From positions 2,728,001-2,792,000 of the forward strand of contig CM114275.1 in the NCBI GenBank assembly GCA_050084515.1: a DNA stretch of 64,000 nucleotides, written 5' to 3'. Of the stretch, positions 22,201 through 33,186 are shown in pieces. The notes under the pieces were generated by a model. That model was not told where the DNA came from. It saw only the letters and a program-made list of their open reading frames with translations, and searched no databases. Position numbers and translations under genes: made by a program. The stretch comes from Blasia pusilla (taxonomy: Eukaryota > Marchantiophyta > Marchantiopsida > Blasiales). Position 1 is the first letter of the stretch; each line of letters opens with the position of its first letter.

Positions 22201-23686
22201 GAAAGTGTTAAAGATACTCACGTGTTCATGGCATGCATTGCCATCTCCACCGTCGCCATGTGATGAGGGTATGGGTGAAGGACCACTGCCTTCACGCAGA
22301 AATGTGCCTCCAATGAGTTGGGGCGCTCCTCCGCAAACTTGGTCCACGCCATGAACTCGTGATTTCCATCCCGGATGAAGAAATGCATTCCTCATCCGCC
22401 TAAATTCCGTGCCCTCAACTTGCCTTCTGAAGTCCTGGTCTCGCATCCTCCAGAATGTGTCGAGCTTTTCCAAGTCCTCCTCGGTAACCAGAGCTTGGGT
22501 TCCATGCTCGTCGTAAGGCTGAACATAGAAGGGAGGAAAGTTGTCCACGTAGGATGTTGTCGCCGCCAATTGTTTTAGCTTTGCGATGTCCTCGTCGGAA
22601 TGTATTTCACGGACGTATTCCACTGTCCTTAATCGGCAGAGTGGAATCCTCGGGGCGTTGTGACCCTCCATGAGTGCCATCTGCTTTACCACCTGTCAGA
22701 ATCGGGACAAGAAGAATAAGCTACACTAAAATCCCAATGAATTGCAATTCACATAATTAAAAAAAATCCAGAACCTCTCTTATCCGCTCGAAAATGGAGT
22801 CGATTTCTTGACTAGCTAACTTGTCTGAGACAGGGGCTGGCAAATCGACTGGGAACTCGTTGATCCGATAGAGGTCGATGTCCTCCGCCGGGCTTGGAGT
22901 CGAGAATGATCGCTCTCCGGCTTCTTCGGCCATGTCAACCATCTCCACGCTGGCGGTCCTCATGACCTCGTCGTCATCGATTTGAACTGGTGTTGTTTCC
23001 ACTATGTTGATTGTGTCCTCGGACTTCGTGGGGGACATTTCCCGCATCTCAACACTAGCGGTTGGATGGGCTGGGCAATCTTCAATGGCTATTGCTTTTT
23101 CCCGCCTCGCTTTAGCCAATTCTGCCCTCCTCACCGTCGCGTCCAGACGCTTCTTTTCTCTCTTTTCGTCTGCGATCCTTTTCTTCAAGGCCTGCGACAT
23201 CTCGGCCTCTTCGTTATGTTTATCTACCGCCGCTTGAACACGTTTCGCCAGAAGCAGTTGGTTGTGCATCTCTGCTTCCCTTTCCCGCTCCTCAATTTCC
23301 TGCTGCCTAATTTCATTCGCCGAACGAGGCCCAGGAGAAGCTGACGCAGGAGTCCTAATGGACTTGGGAGTGAAGCTCCCAGACTTGTTGGCTTGTGTTT
23401 TTTTCCTCGTCATTTTTTCCAGAAATGCCTCCACCTATGTCCACGACGAATCCCTTGATCAATCGCCTTGCTGATGTTGAGATGGGAGCTCGTCTCGCCT
23501 TGATGGTTAGCTCGAATCGTCTCGATATCGCTCGGTCGAACCGTCTCGCTCTTGTTCCCTCCTATCGACTCGCGATGTGTCGCCGCGTAAAATGCCCCTT
23601 CGTATCTGATCAGCTGCTGCGCGGGAGAGTGAGGAGTGAGGAATGAAGATCGCAAAATGAGAAACCGGAATGAGCGATCTCTGCCC

Positions 23687-23694
23687 TATTTATA
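23687..23694 (-). promoter_or_regulatory. TATA box of the methyltransferase gene
   Basis: TATAAATA on the minus strand, about 280 bp upstream of the chosen start at 23,410. The intervening leader has an upstream reading frame (23,655-23,410). The interval to the divergent plus-strand gene is about 1 kb and is filled with palindromes. Confidence 0.5.
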
Positions 23695-23781
23695 CTTTTC
23701 TAGCCGTTGGGCTGACCGTTGGGTCCCGTCGTCCTTTCGACGGCGACGTGCCGGATGTTACGGAAGTCCGGACGTAAAAAA

Positions 23782-24490
23782 TCGCAACCCGTCGGAGTCC
23801 GACAGGTTGCACGGCTCCGTCATCTAGGGTACGTCACCACGTGCGCGAGCAACCTGTCGGAGACCAACGGGTTGAGCGCCTCCGTCGTCTTCGGAAAAGA
23901 ACGCGAGATACCCGCACAACCCGTCGGAGACTGACATGTTGCGCGCCTCTGCCATCCTGGGTATGTCGCCACGTGCGCGAGCAACCCGTTGGAGACCGAC
24001 GGGTTGAGCGCCTCCGTCGTCTTCGGAAAACAACGCGAGGTACCCGCGCAATCCGTGGGAGACCGACATGTTGCGCACCTCCGCCGTGTTTGGGACGGGA
24101 ACGGGACGTATTTTGGGCAATCCGTTGGAGACTGTTGGGTTGCACGCTTCCCTCATCATGGGTTAGGAACGATGGCTTCCCGTGCAAGTCCTCGGGGTCT
24201 GGCTGGCTGCACCACAAGGCGAGGCCCCTTCGCAACCCGTTGGACGGCGACGGGTTGCACGCCTCGCCGTCTTTGGGCTTAAAGGCGAGGCACCCGCGGA
24301 ACTTGTCGAGAACAGACGGTTTGCACGCCTTCGGCATCTTTGAGCAAGAAGGAGCGGTATCCCAGCAACTCGTTGGAGAGCGACGGGTTGCTTGCTTCGA
24401 CAATGTTTAGCAGAAGCGTGCAACCCGTCCGATGCCGACCGGTTGCACGCTTCGGGTAATTTATGAGTTACCGGGACTCCGACGGGTTCC
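23782..24490. repeat. Palindrome array between the two divergent genes
   Basis: Eleven palindromes of the same family lie 45-68 bp apart, with one gap of about 116 bp. Two adjacent units of about 132 bp (23,841-23,972 and 23,973-24,105) are tandem duplicates, each holding two palindromes. Arms vary between CAACCCGTC, CAACCTGTC and CAACCCGTT. The array separates the two promoters, so it may be regulatory, but that is inference. Confidence 0.8.
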
Positions 24491-24640
24491 AAGTGTGATG
24501 CGCAACCCTCTGCTTCCCAAATCCGGTAACATATTGCAACAGAATTGAATGTGTTACAGAATTGGATCCATTGTTTCAGACAATGTTACCCACCGAATTC
24601 ATCTTGTCAGTAAAAATCTGTCAGGAGTTTCTGTTTCCTA

Positions 24641-24660
24641 TTCACTATAAATTAAATATT
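24641..24660 (+). promoter_or_regulatory. TATA-like element upstream of the transposase gene
   Basis: TATAAATTAAATATTC lies about 45 bp upstream of the ATG at 24,698, followed by a CT-rich leader (CTCAGTCTCCTCCCG). Its position suits a short 5' leader. Confidence 0.35.
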
Positions 24661-24697
24661 CTCATTCTCAGTCTCCTCCCGTAGGAATCTTCTTGGA

Positions 24698-27600
24698 ATG
24701 GATAATTATGTTAAGCTCACTTGTGGTAGTCATCTGGCGGCCCTTCCTCAATCAGAAATCATTCGACCCCAAGCTCGTGAGTCTTTCTTAGCAGTGGATG
24801 AAAATTTTCTCTCTGTTCGATTTCTTCTTCAAATTGGAACCATCTTTGTATCGAAAGATGTTAGGGTGGAAGGTACGGAAGACATAATGGGTGAGATGGT
24901 CCAGCCAGTGACCTCAGACCGTAAAGTATGGAATCTCCTACCTGTAGCAAATGGTCAATACAGAGCTTACGGCCTGCCCGTGAATTAGTCTGTTTCCCAA
25001 GTAGATGGTCTAGAATTTCCTAGTGCTCCGAGCTCTACGTTTGCAACTCCAAGCTCTGCAGATCCGGCTTCGACTCCAACTTCGCACACTTGTAACAATG
25101 TTGTTCTTCCTGAAGAGATTCTGGATGTTATCAACCTCAGTGGATCTTTCGGACACCAATCAGGCCCTGTGTCCGCCTACTCGTTCCTCTTGCGAGTATC
25201 AGGCAATAGTTTGCTTTCGTCTCTGCCCTTGAAAATGTTCAAGCACATTCTTGTCGCATTTGCCGCCCACGCACGATGGTAATTGCATTTTTGAGTTGCC
25301 TCCACTTGCCGCTTGCTCTGCTCAAAATAAGGATGGAGGGCGCTGAAGGGTATGGACATAAAGTCGATTGTCATCGATGGTGCAGGCTCCAACGGACCAG
25401 TGCTTCCATCCCAGATGGTCCTTGGATTGTCTCCCGCCGCCAATACGTTGGAGCCTTGGAGTGCAGAAGTCCAGCATGCCCGTATCTAGAGCGCAACGGG
25501 CGAGTCAATACGTTGTAATTCCCCCCCAAGAATGCAGAAACTCCATACGAGGTGGGTGCCACAATACCGCCCGGAGGCCATCAATGTCCTCATTGTCGGC
25601 ATCGCCCTTCGCGTTGGAGCGTGTCCGCATACATATTTTCATTGTCCATGACTTGGGCTCCACGCCGAGTATACAAGGCGGGCAGTTCATGTTGGCTCCC
25701 ACACTCATCCTGTGACCGATGCAATTCAAAGATACATCAAGGAGGATGTGGCGAAGAAAGTAGCCGAGGTCTTCATAAACTCTCCGGGTTCAAAGCCCGG
25801 GGTGATCAAGCTCACAACCGCATCACAAATTTTTGAACAATTGCTTGGAATCCCTGGACAGGGCGAGATCACGGCGGTTGAGGAGAAACAACTCTGGGAA
25901 AATCTCACATTTCTCGCTGATCCTGAATGCTTCCGAATTTTCTTTGCGTCGATCTGAGTTCGGATGGAAAGACGGCCGAAATGGATGCCATCGCCAGAAT
26001 CAAGGCCAACTCCTGATTTCCATTCATTCAGAGATGGCAATTCATGGGCCAAGGAGGCGAGGGATCCAGGGCCTATGTCTTCAAAATGTCAACCACATGT
26101 CCCTCGAGTGGCCTCGATCTTATAGATCGAATGAGGGAAGGGGAAGATCTTTACGGGAGCTGGGTCAGCTTTGATATTTGCTCTGATGTCTTTGAACGGA
26201 TGGTTTACGATGGATGCTCACGTTTATGACCATGTGGAGAAGGGACTCAAAACTATATTTGTGTGTGAAGTAAAGGCAGAAGACGTTGGCAGTTTGAAGA
26301 TGTGGTGGTTACTCTTATTGGAGGTGGTGAAGGAAAACAAAAGGCCACCTGCGGAAATTTATGGGTTCATGGCGGACAATGCACAACCTGGGTGGATTGC
26401 TATCCGGGAAGTGTTCAGGGTGGAGAGGTTCAACCGGAGAGGGAAAGGTCGGATGCTTTCCATTGGCAATGATCTGTGACCGGTACACCAAATCTTGCAT
26501 CAAGGAGAATAAGAGGACAGAGCATGTCACTCTACTCCAACGCTGCAAGGACAGAAAAACCTTGAAGCAGGCCATGGACTGCCAGGAAGAACTTCATGGG
26601 TGGTGGAGGAAGCATGCGATTGAGGGGAAGTACAAAGAGTTGTGCTCTTGGTTGAGTCGGTGGACTGTACGTATGAGACAATGGGGAAACTTCATGCGGC
26701 ATGTGAGTTCACTATTTTGTCTTGTCAAGCTCACGCTGAGAATTGTTTGTAAATTTATAGCTCAGGGTGAGAAGCGTGGGAATTATATGGATTTCAAACC
26801 CAAGAAACCAAGCAAGCTGTCGGATGCAACGGGTTGCCCGAGTGTGCAACCCGACGGAAACCGACGGGTTGCATCCAGATGTTTGGTGCAATCCGAGTGT
26901 GCAACCCGTCGGGACCCGACGGGTCACAGAGTCGTTCATGGGATGCCTCGGCCTTGCAACCCGTCGGGTTCGACGGGTTGTAGTAGGTGGGTTTAAGTTA
27001 CAACACGTCGGTCTCCGTCGGGTCGCAGAGTCGTTCATGGGATGCCTTGGGCCTCCAACCCGTCTGGTTCCGACAGGTCGCTTATTTCTTTGACTCCTGG
27101 GTTATTTTCGTTCCCTTCTAACATTGCCGTCGTTGCTGGGATTGAACCTTCATGAAAATGCCCTCGCCCCAACACAAGTGGAGAGAAAGTGTTCATTCCT
27201 CCGGAGGTCGTCTCAAGCATGCCAACAATTTCACTTGTGGAGGCATGCCAACAAGACCAGGCAAGAGCAATGCTACTGATCTGCGACATCCCATATCTTT
27301 CTCACAAAAGGCATAATGAAAGGAAAAGGGTCGTTGATCTACGAGCTCTATGTCGTAATTTGTGAGATCTCGGGTGATGAAAAAATTGTATGTCGAAGCC
27401 TTCAACCGGTGCGAAAGTGGAACTCCACTCAAGCAAGACGTACACATTGGTGGGGATATTCGTGGGCGGGTTTCAAGGCGCCCCATACAGATGGTGGTAG
27501 AGCATCCGAACGAGACTCGTGGAGACCAGATAAGTATCTTGACTTGAGGCGATTGAAGAGGCAAAGATCGAGGAACGAATCCGGTGATTGATTTGGATGA

Positions 27601-28635
27601 GGAAATTACACCGCCAGGTATTCGGGGACCCCGGACCCGTCCCAAATCCGTGATGGAGTTACTTCTCCAAAATAAGTGAATGTTTTATTTCAAAAGCCCT
27701 CCGTTGCTGGAAGTTCGCAACATCCTGTCACTGGGTGGTTCAATAATATGGGATTCCGGTAATGGAGGTGGATTGCAACCTAAAACGGTGGCATATATCT
27801 CGGAGCAACCGGGGCGTGGACCCACCTGCAGGCGGGATCTCGATGGCATTAGGAGAGCATGCGGCACTTTCCTAAATAAGAACTGTACAAGGACTGGACG
27901 ACCTCTGCCTGGGTTTTGGGGACTCAAAACCTTTGATCGTTTCACGAGGACTGGGGATCAATTGAAGTACTTCTTATGCCCAAATGAATCTTGCACTTTC
28001 CGCAAGTCTTATCTGGCTGCCATTGGAGCTCCCGGGAATACCCCCACGAATTGGCCCATCGCCGCAGGCACGAACTGCACTGAAGACGAAGTGGACAATC
28101 TTACAAGTGCCGGTTTGGACTCGAGAGCGGGGAAGTTCGGAGCATGTTAGCATTACTGAGACCTTCGTGATTTCGTATTCAACCCAAGATTGATGTCAAC
28201 ATGTACCCGGAGAAGGTGGATGATCTCAATCCATTATTTCTGTTTGAGTCTAGAAATGGGGTGAAGAGAAACAGAATGTGTAGGCTAACGGTGGAGAGAG
28301 CAAAACGAATTGCAGCACCTCGGGAGGAAAAAATGGAGATCATCGCCACGAAAGATGTCATGAGTGGCAATGGAATAGGAAGGATGTATTGGGTCAGGAA
28401 CAACACTGTAAATTCAAGTGTCACAGGGGTGTATGTGGTGCACATCTGTTGCTTTCCCACATGTTCATGTGATGACTTTGTCCAAAGAGAGACAAGTGGC
28501 AAAAGGTATTTCCCTTGTAAGCACATGTACTATGTGTTGCTCGTAGTTTTAAGAGAGTCGGCGGTAGGAGTAGGAATCCACCAACCAATTCTGTCCCTCA
28601 AAGATGTTCGAAGTATTTTAAACAAACCACTTTGA
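24698..28635 (+). pseudogene. Mutator-like transposase with SWIM zinc finger (broken)
   Basis: The reading begins MDNYVKLTCGSHLAALPQSE at 24,698. It meets TAG at 24,986 and continues in frame with further stops and shifts. Around 26,170-26,430 a transposase-core-like stretch reads KTIFVCEVKAEDVG and YGFMADNAQPGWIAIREVF. The aspartate in ADNA, followed by GWIAI, resembles the second catalytic region of MULE transposases. An intron-like gap at about 26,705-27,140 holds palindromes. A 28,201-28,635 segment carries a SWIM finger: TCSCDDF then FPCKHMYYVL (C88, C90, C106, H108). SWIM fingers bind DNA or protein and are common in Mutator-like transposases. It lies head to head with the methyltransferase gene. 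The transposase assignment is moderate and the SWIM motif is clear. Confidence 0.6.
26821..27080. repeat. Palindrome array inside the transposase gene
   Basis: Five palindromes, for example with arms TGCAACCCGTCGG and CCGACGGGTC at about 26,897-26,925, lie 45-70 bp apart. TCGTTCATGGGATGCCT occurs twice between them (near 26,932 and 27,033). They occupy a stretch without coding character, probably an intron. Confidence 0.75.
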
Positions 28636-29059
28636 GGATGCAAAATGAGGTTTTAGATTGTACTTTTTTTTTTTTCTCAACCTTCACTGTGAGCTTGAAC
28701 TCTATTCAGCCCGGGGCAAATGATAGATTTTTTCCAGACCTTGGATGGAAAAAGTGATTGGTTCCACACTTATGATTCCACTGATTTTTCAGTTTTGTAA
28801 ATTTTGTGCAATTTGCAACTCGTCGGACTCACAGGGGTTGCCAAAATATGGAAGAGGAAAAAAAAACTGCGGGATTGTTTAATAAATGAACAAAAAAGTG
28901 CAAAAAAAATCACACAAAAAGTTTCCTCTCTTCAACCCAACGGAAACTCTCTTAAAAAAAAGGATCTATTTTTGTTGAAGGTAGTTTCCTCTCTCCTCTC
29001 TCCTGTCTTCCTCTCTCTTCTCTCCTGTCTTCCTCTCTTCCTCTCCTCTTACCGCACCT
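28636..29059. other. Non-coding tail with one palindrome and a CT-rich tract
   Basis: After the SWIM stop there are T runs, one further palindrome copy (GCAACTCGTCGGACTC, about 28,814-28,842), A-rich sequence, and a CTCTCCTCTC-type pyrimidine tract (28,980-29,050). The tract borders the resumption of element A gag and may be the outer edge of the inserted composite. It may also simply be low-complexity sequence. Confidence 0.4.
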
Positions 29060-30130
29060 CGCTGCCGAATGTATGACTGAACTGGTTATGGTCGTTGCTC
29101 CTAATATCCTCCCTTAGCCCTCGATCCCATGACTCTATCTCGAGTGGTGCGTTGTGGCGCAGATGGAGAAACTATTGCTCATGTCGTCTCCCTCAAAGAT
29201 GGCGCGCCTGTCGTCAAAACTCCCTCCTCAAGTATGTTGAGCTCAATACGCTCTGCCAACAAAAATACAAACTTGAGAGTAGACGAACTAACATGTAAGA
29301 GAGCTGCATCTCACACTCTCTTCCGCAACTCGTGGTCTAGCATTGCATACTAGAATTGAACCGATTGTGCCTTCGTCACACCCTGAGTTGCTGTAATCAA
29401 CCGATGCAACCATGGATAGGCCTCTCGGAGACTCTCTCCCCTCTCCGCTAAAACTCGTGAATTGACTTCAACTTCTTCGTCCTTATCCCCTGATAGTTCC
29501 TCCCCAACTCTAAAAAAAACTCAACCAATGGGTTGAATGCAGGTGGTACGCAGCTGGTCACACTCGTAAGACTCGGGTCGACAACTCCTCCAAGTGTCTT
29601 CTTCGTGCGGTTAGTGGGTGCTACTGTAGCCACCACATCATACGCCTTGTAAGGGACACATATCCGGGAGACCAAAATAGTCTCCACGCCTTGATCTCTG
29701 CCTCATGGAGAATCCAAAACTCGTGGTAATCATCCATGGGAGGGCCCTCTTGATGCGGAAAAGGTTCCTTCAATGCGATGAAGGGGTTGAATCTGTGCAA
29801 GTTCCGCATCCTCTATGCATCACACCAACTATCGAACTCCTCCATAAAATCATCCAACTCGATGGTTCCCACCATGCTTGAGAATCATCGAGGTTCCCTT
29901 GTGGACCCATAAGTATGGCGATCATCCATGTCTCACAACAACGGTGTAGCAACACTCGCGACACTCCGTGGCCTCTTGGGTAACTCAAAATCCGCTAACA
30001 TCACCTTTGGAGAAACTACAATTAGAGGTTGAGGTGGTTCCTCATATGGAAACCCTCGATACCTAGCCCCACTCCATGTAAATCCTCCGCCACTTCTACC
30101 ACTACCATGCTCCCATAACTCTGTGGATGC
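29060..30130 (-). pseudogene. gag: N-terminal gag fragment, probably the other part of element A
   Basis: Minus-strand pieces read PPMDDYHEFW, KAWRLFWSPGYVS, FNPLVEFFLELG and KKLKSIHEF. These match gag of element B (39,503-40,135) and C (63,492-63,977): APMDDYHEFSHRYAQ, FNPLVEFSTKL, EKLRSIHDFQRRSGES. Stops and shifts are frequent. The sequence enters at the gag position that follows the piece ending at 5,986, apart from about 300 bp around the zinc knuckle, hence the inference of one split element. Confidence 0.65.
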
Positions 30131-30281
30131 ACCGTGGTGAAATCTGCAAACTACTATGACTCACTCCCGAGCCACTAGCTCTGCACTAGACAATGCCCAA
30201 ACTGTGGACAGGCCCCCACTTGTCTCACTTGAGATAAACCCTCAGCAACTATCCCGCACACTACTCGGTTACCACCACAGG

Positions 30282-30352
30282 ATATACATCCATCCCACCA
30301 AGTTCCATCCATGCCCAACTAGTGTGGTATACATCCATCCCACCAAGTTCTC
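30282..30352 (+). repeat. Short direct repeat
   Basis: TACATCCATCCCACCAAGTT occurs twice about 48 bp apart in otherwise non-coding DNA. I see no gene in 30,130-30,780. Confidence 0.6.
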
Positions 30353-30779
30353 AACAATGGTCACGGTAGTGCCATGCTCTCACCAACGCATTAACAATAT
30401 GTGTCACCCAAAAATTATCCTCAAACATCTCCATAAGTATCAAGGTAAGTGAGTAAATTCCCCTATGTGCAATAGCAAGCCATCACTTCCTTATGGATGT
30501 GCTGGTAACACAACATGCAAAAGAACTCTCAGTTAAACACACACTCAAGAGGAATAGAATTGGGATGGGTGACCTGGAAATTATGTTGAACTAGATGAGC
30601 ACCAACTAACCAATTCCTCACAATCGCCAGCAAGCTGCCTTGTTGGCGCCTTGTGCCCTCGACGCCTCTTACGCCCACTCACACCTTTGACGGCTCTTAA
30701 CGCCAAGAATACCCGTGATTCCCTTGCCTTATCTCTCGCTCACTTCTCCGCCATGCTTTGCTACGCCAAACTCACGTGT

Positions 30780-32260
30780 GAATGGGAACTTCAATTCTCA
30801 TTCGTGCCGCACCACAAATGCCGGATTTGCAAGACACCAAGGTGGGAATTGGAACTTGGGTTCTGATTCTCGCCCGCACCAACTCCGCCACGCTTTGTTG
30901 CGCCAAACTCACATGTGAGTGGGAACTTATGTTTTGATTCCCACCGTGCCACAAACGGCGGATTCGTAGGAGACCAAGGTGGGAATTGGAACTTGGGTTC
31001 CGATTCTCGCCTGCACCAAAAGAGACTACCTTGTGATAGAAAAGGGCGATGGACTATCCCAATTGGAACTTGGGTTCCGATTGCTGCGCTGCTTTGCCAA
31101 CTCGCCTAAAACTTGGGCATCTAAAAATCCTTCACGTGAAAGAGTGCCAACTTGAAACTTCAGTTGTGAATGCTCTTGGCTCACTCCTTCATTCCAAACT
31201 TCATAGAAGAATGATGAAATTGAAACTTTTGTTCCAATTTCTTACTCCTCCCTCTCTGCTTCACATGCCGCCCCATGCTTGATAGAAAGAGCCACGCCCA
31301 CTTGAACAAGCCGCGGAATAGGAACTACAGTTCCGATTCTTCCTCCTTCTTCTCACTACGCTTGAAGAAGAGCCATGCCCCATCCGCAGAATGGGAACTT
31401 GAGTACTGATTCTTAACTCCTTCCTCCCTAACTTCATAGAAGAATGACGCAATTGGAACTTATGTTCCATTTTCTCACTCCTCCCTCTCTACTTCACACG
31501 TCGCGCCATGCTTAATAGAAAGAGCCGCGCCCACTTGAACAAGCCGCAGGATAGGAACTATAGTTCCAATTCTTCTTCCTTCCTCTCGTCGCCCTTGAAG
31601 AAGAGCCGTGCCCCATCCGCGGAATGGGAACTTGAGTTCCGATTCTTCTCTCCTTCTTCTCAATGCGGTGTTGAAACTTATAGTATCGCCATCCTCACTT
31701 CTTGGGTCTGCACCAAAGGGGATCAGAACTTTAGTTCCAATTGCCTTCACTATTGGAACTTGAGCTCTAAATCCTCCTTGCTTCCTTGTCACTCTCAGCG
31801 TGCCAATTTATGCTATGCCGTCGAGATGACCACCATGCAGTTGAACCATGCCCTGGCTCAACTATGCTTGAATTGGAACTTGGGTTCCAAATCCATTTTG
31901 CAGCTGGTTGTCACCATTGCCATGCCATGCCGTGTCGGGCCCTTCAGATGCCTCGGCCCTTGCTGCAGATATCAGAACTTCAGCTCCGATTCCCACTTCG
32001 CCGCTCTACTCCGAACTGCCTCTTGGGAGGGCTCTCCTGAATCAAAACTTAAGTTCTCATGCCTCCCTCAACTCGACTAAATCTTTGGATATCAGTCATA
32101 GCTATACTCCAATAACATCTCCAAACTAGTGGCGCTAACTCCTCCACACTAGCAGCACCCAAATCTTTCTCATCTCTAATTGAGGGAAAGCTACGTGGTA
32201 GCTTCCTCGTTGTCTGAACCACGTTGACCAACAAGGGGAATCGGAACTTTTGTTCCGATT
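30780..32260. repeat. Array of about 19 GGAACT...AGTTCC palindromes
   Basis: Imperfect short palindromes of the form GGAACTTGAGTTCC, mostly followed by GATTC or AATTC, recur every 60-110 bp (for example near 30,986, 31,062, 31,320, 31,453, 31,555, 31,626, 31,876 and 32,241). The middle two bases vary (TG, TA, CA, TT) while the arms are mostly kept. The sequence between copies is not conserved except in the local duplication at 31,197-31,662. Another copy lies at about 43,199, just beyond the nested LTR, showing that the LTR inserted into this region. Confidence 0.8.
31197..31662 (+). repeat. Tandem duplication of a 233-bp unit
   Basis: Units start AACTTCATAGAAGAATGA at 31,197 and AACTTCATAGAAGAATGA at 31,430. 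Each contains three GGAACT palindromes and the block CGCCCACTTGAACAAGCCGC. Confidence 0.85.
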
Positions 32261-32683
32261 GAATGAAGATCTCTCCTTTTTGCGACCCTCATAACCAAAC
32301 GAACACCAAATAGGGGCCAAGCGGAACATCAAAACTCTAGTGGACTCATGCTACGATGATTGCGCTTTGGAAAGGCTTTTGGAAAGGTCTCTTGGAAAAG
32401 TCCAAGAGACAAAACACACAACTGTGTTGTGCGTTTCATGCGTTAGTGGTCGCGACCAGGAAACCTAGACCAAACGTGAACCAAGACTTCAGATGAGTTG
32501 AGTTTTGGAATGTTGGTTGCCAAAGAGGTGAGAACCAATTTTGGAACATGACTAGTGTCATGCGCATAGACATCATTACACAATATACATCACAGTCATC
32601 AAACACACACACAAATACGCACGATCCCATGCTAATTCATCACATCCTAACAATGAGACAAGAAGTACCAAAGTATCTCCAAT

Positions 32684-33186
32684 AAAATAAGATCCAATCT
32701 CTCTCACAACACCATAGTTCTCACATATCTCTCTCAATGTCAAACCAAACCCACCCTCTTAATGAGAGGCTTGGATTACACACTTAAGGCAAGCAAGACC
32801 ATAGCTCCGCCGCCTCATGTGAAGAGGTTTAACAAAGAGAGAATGAACTCTCAAGCTCCCTGTCTCCTTGCGGTATATCCCTCCCCTATCCCAAGCTCTC
32901 TCCATGGTAACCTATGCTCCCAAGTCACCTCCTTGGCTCTTGACCTGTTGTAGGAGGTCAAGGGTTACTTACCAAAAATAGAGAGTCAATCATATACTCA
33001 AATTGGTACTTGCCTAAAATAGTAAGTTCTTCAATATGGCTCTAAATGAGCCAAAATGAAGGGGAAACCTGCTCTCTCACGTTTTCCAGGGCCTTTGCAG
33101 GTCATTCTCGACCTACTAAGCCTGTCCTCTACTACTCACAAAGGCACTCTACTAGATCTCACCGATCTATCCTCAAAGACGTGACA
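32684..33186 (-). repeat. Left LTR-like repeat of element B
   Basis: Direct repeat of 41,884-42,401, starting AAAATAAGATCCAATCTCTC and ending with a GACGTGACA boundary. It contains a hairpin CTTGACCT...AGGTCAAG near 32,937-32,960. On the minus-strand reading this would be the 3' LTR. Confidence 0.7.

Larger units (their letters stand above)
18449..23410 (-). pseudogene. Four-exon gene ending in an amino-type DNA methyltransferase domain
   Basis: Minus strand. Exon 1 (23,410-about 22,779) encodes a charged coiled coil rich in E, K and R (EIEEREREAEM and similar). Exon 2 (about 22,692-22,220) ends at a perfect donor, CAC|GTGAGT. Exon 3 (21,420-19,410) runs from a TGTAG acceptor to a CGG|GTAAGG donor. 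Exon 4 starts at 18,874 after TATAG. The end of exon 3 carries motif IV-like LLIADLPSG (19,647-19,658) and KGCFLVLTGG. Exon 4 carries the SAM-binding motif in PGDLVFDLVGLSG (about 18,601-18,654) followed by SGRNILYLE. This permuted order is that of N6-adenine/N4-cytosine methyltransferases. The catalytic (D/N)PP(Y/W) reads DLPS and FxGxG is altered. TAG near 20,857 and TAA near 20,700 break exon 3, and the exon 2-3 phase does not match by my reading. Confidence 0.65.

Noticed and set aside
23841-24410. Long open frames on both strands (189 residues each) over the interval between the divergent genes
   Set aside because: They arise from the repeated palindromes, which are open in several frames (recurrent R-R-S-P-T or C-N-P-S words), and are not a conserved protein.
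21425-24490. Regular short palindromic repeats with about 35-40-bp spacers, resembling a CRISPR array
   Set aside because: The genome is eukaryotic (introns, retrotransposons). The repeats vary in sequence, the spacers are related to one another or mirrored, and no cas genes are present.
31508-32080. 190-residue plus-strand open frame over the GGAACT palindrome region
   Set aside because: Composition is low-complexity and the frame follows the repeats (recurring WNLGS- or ELEFR-like words). There is no domain, and the frame is not kept across the tandem duplication.
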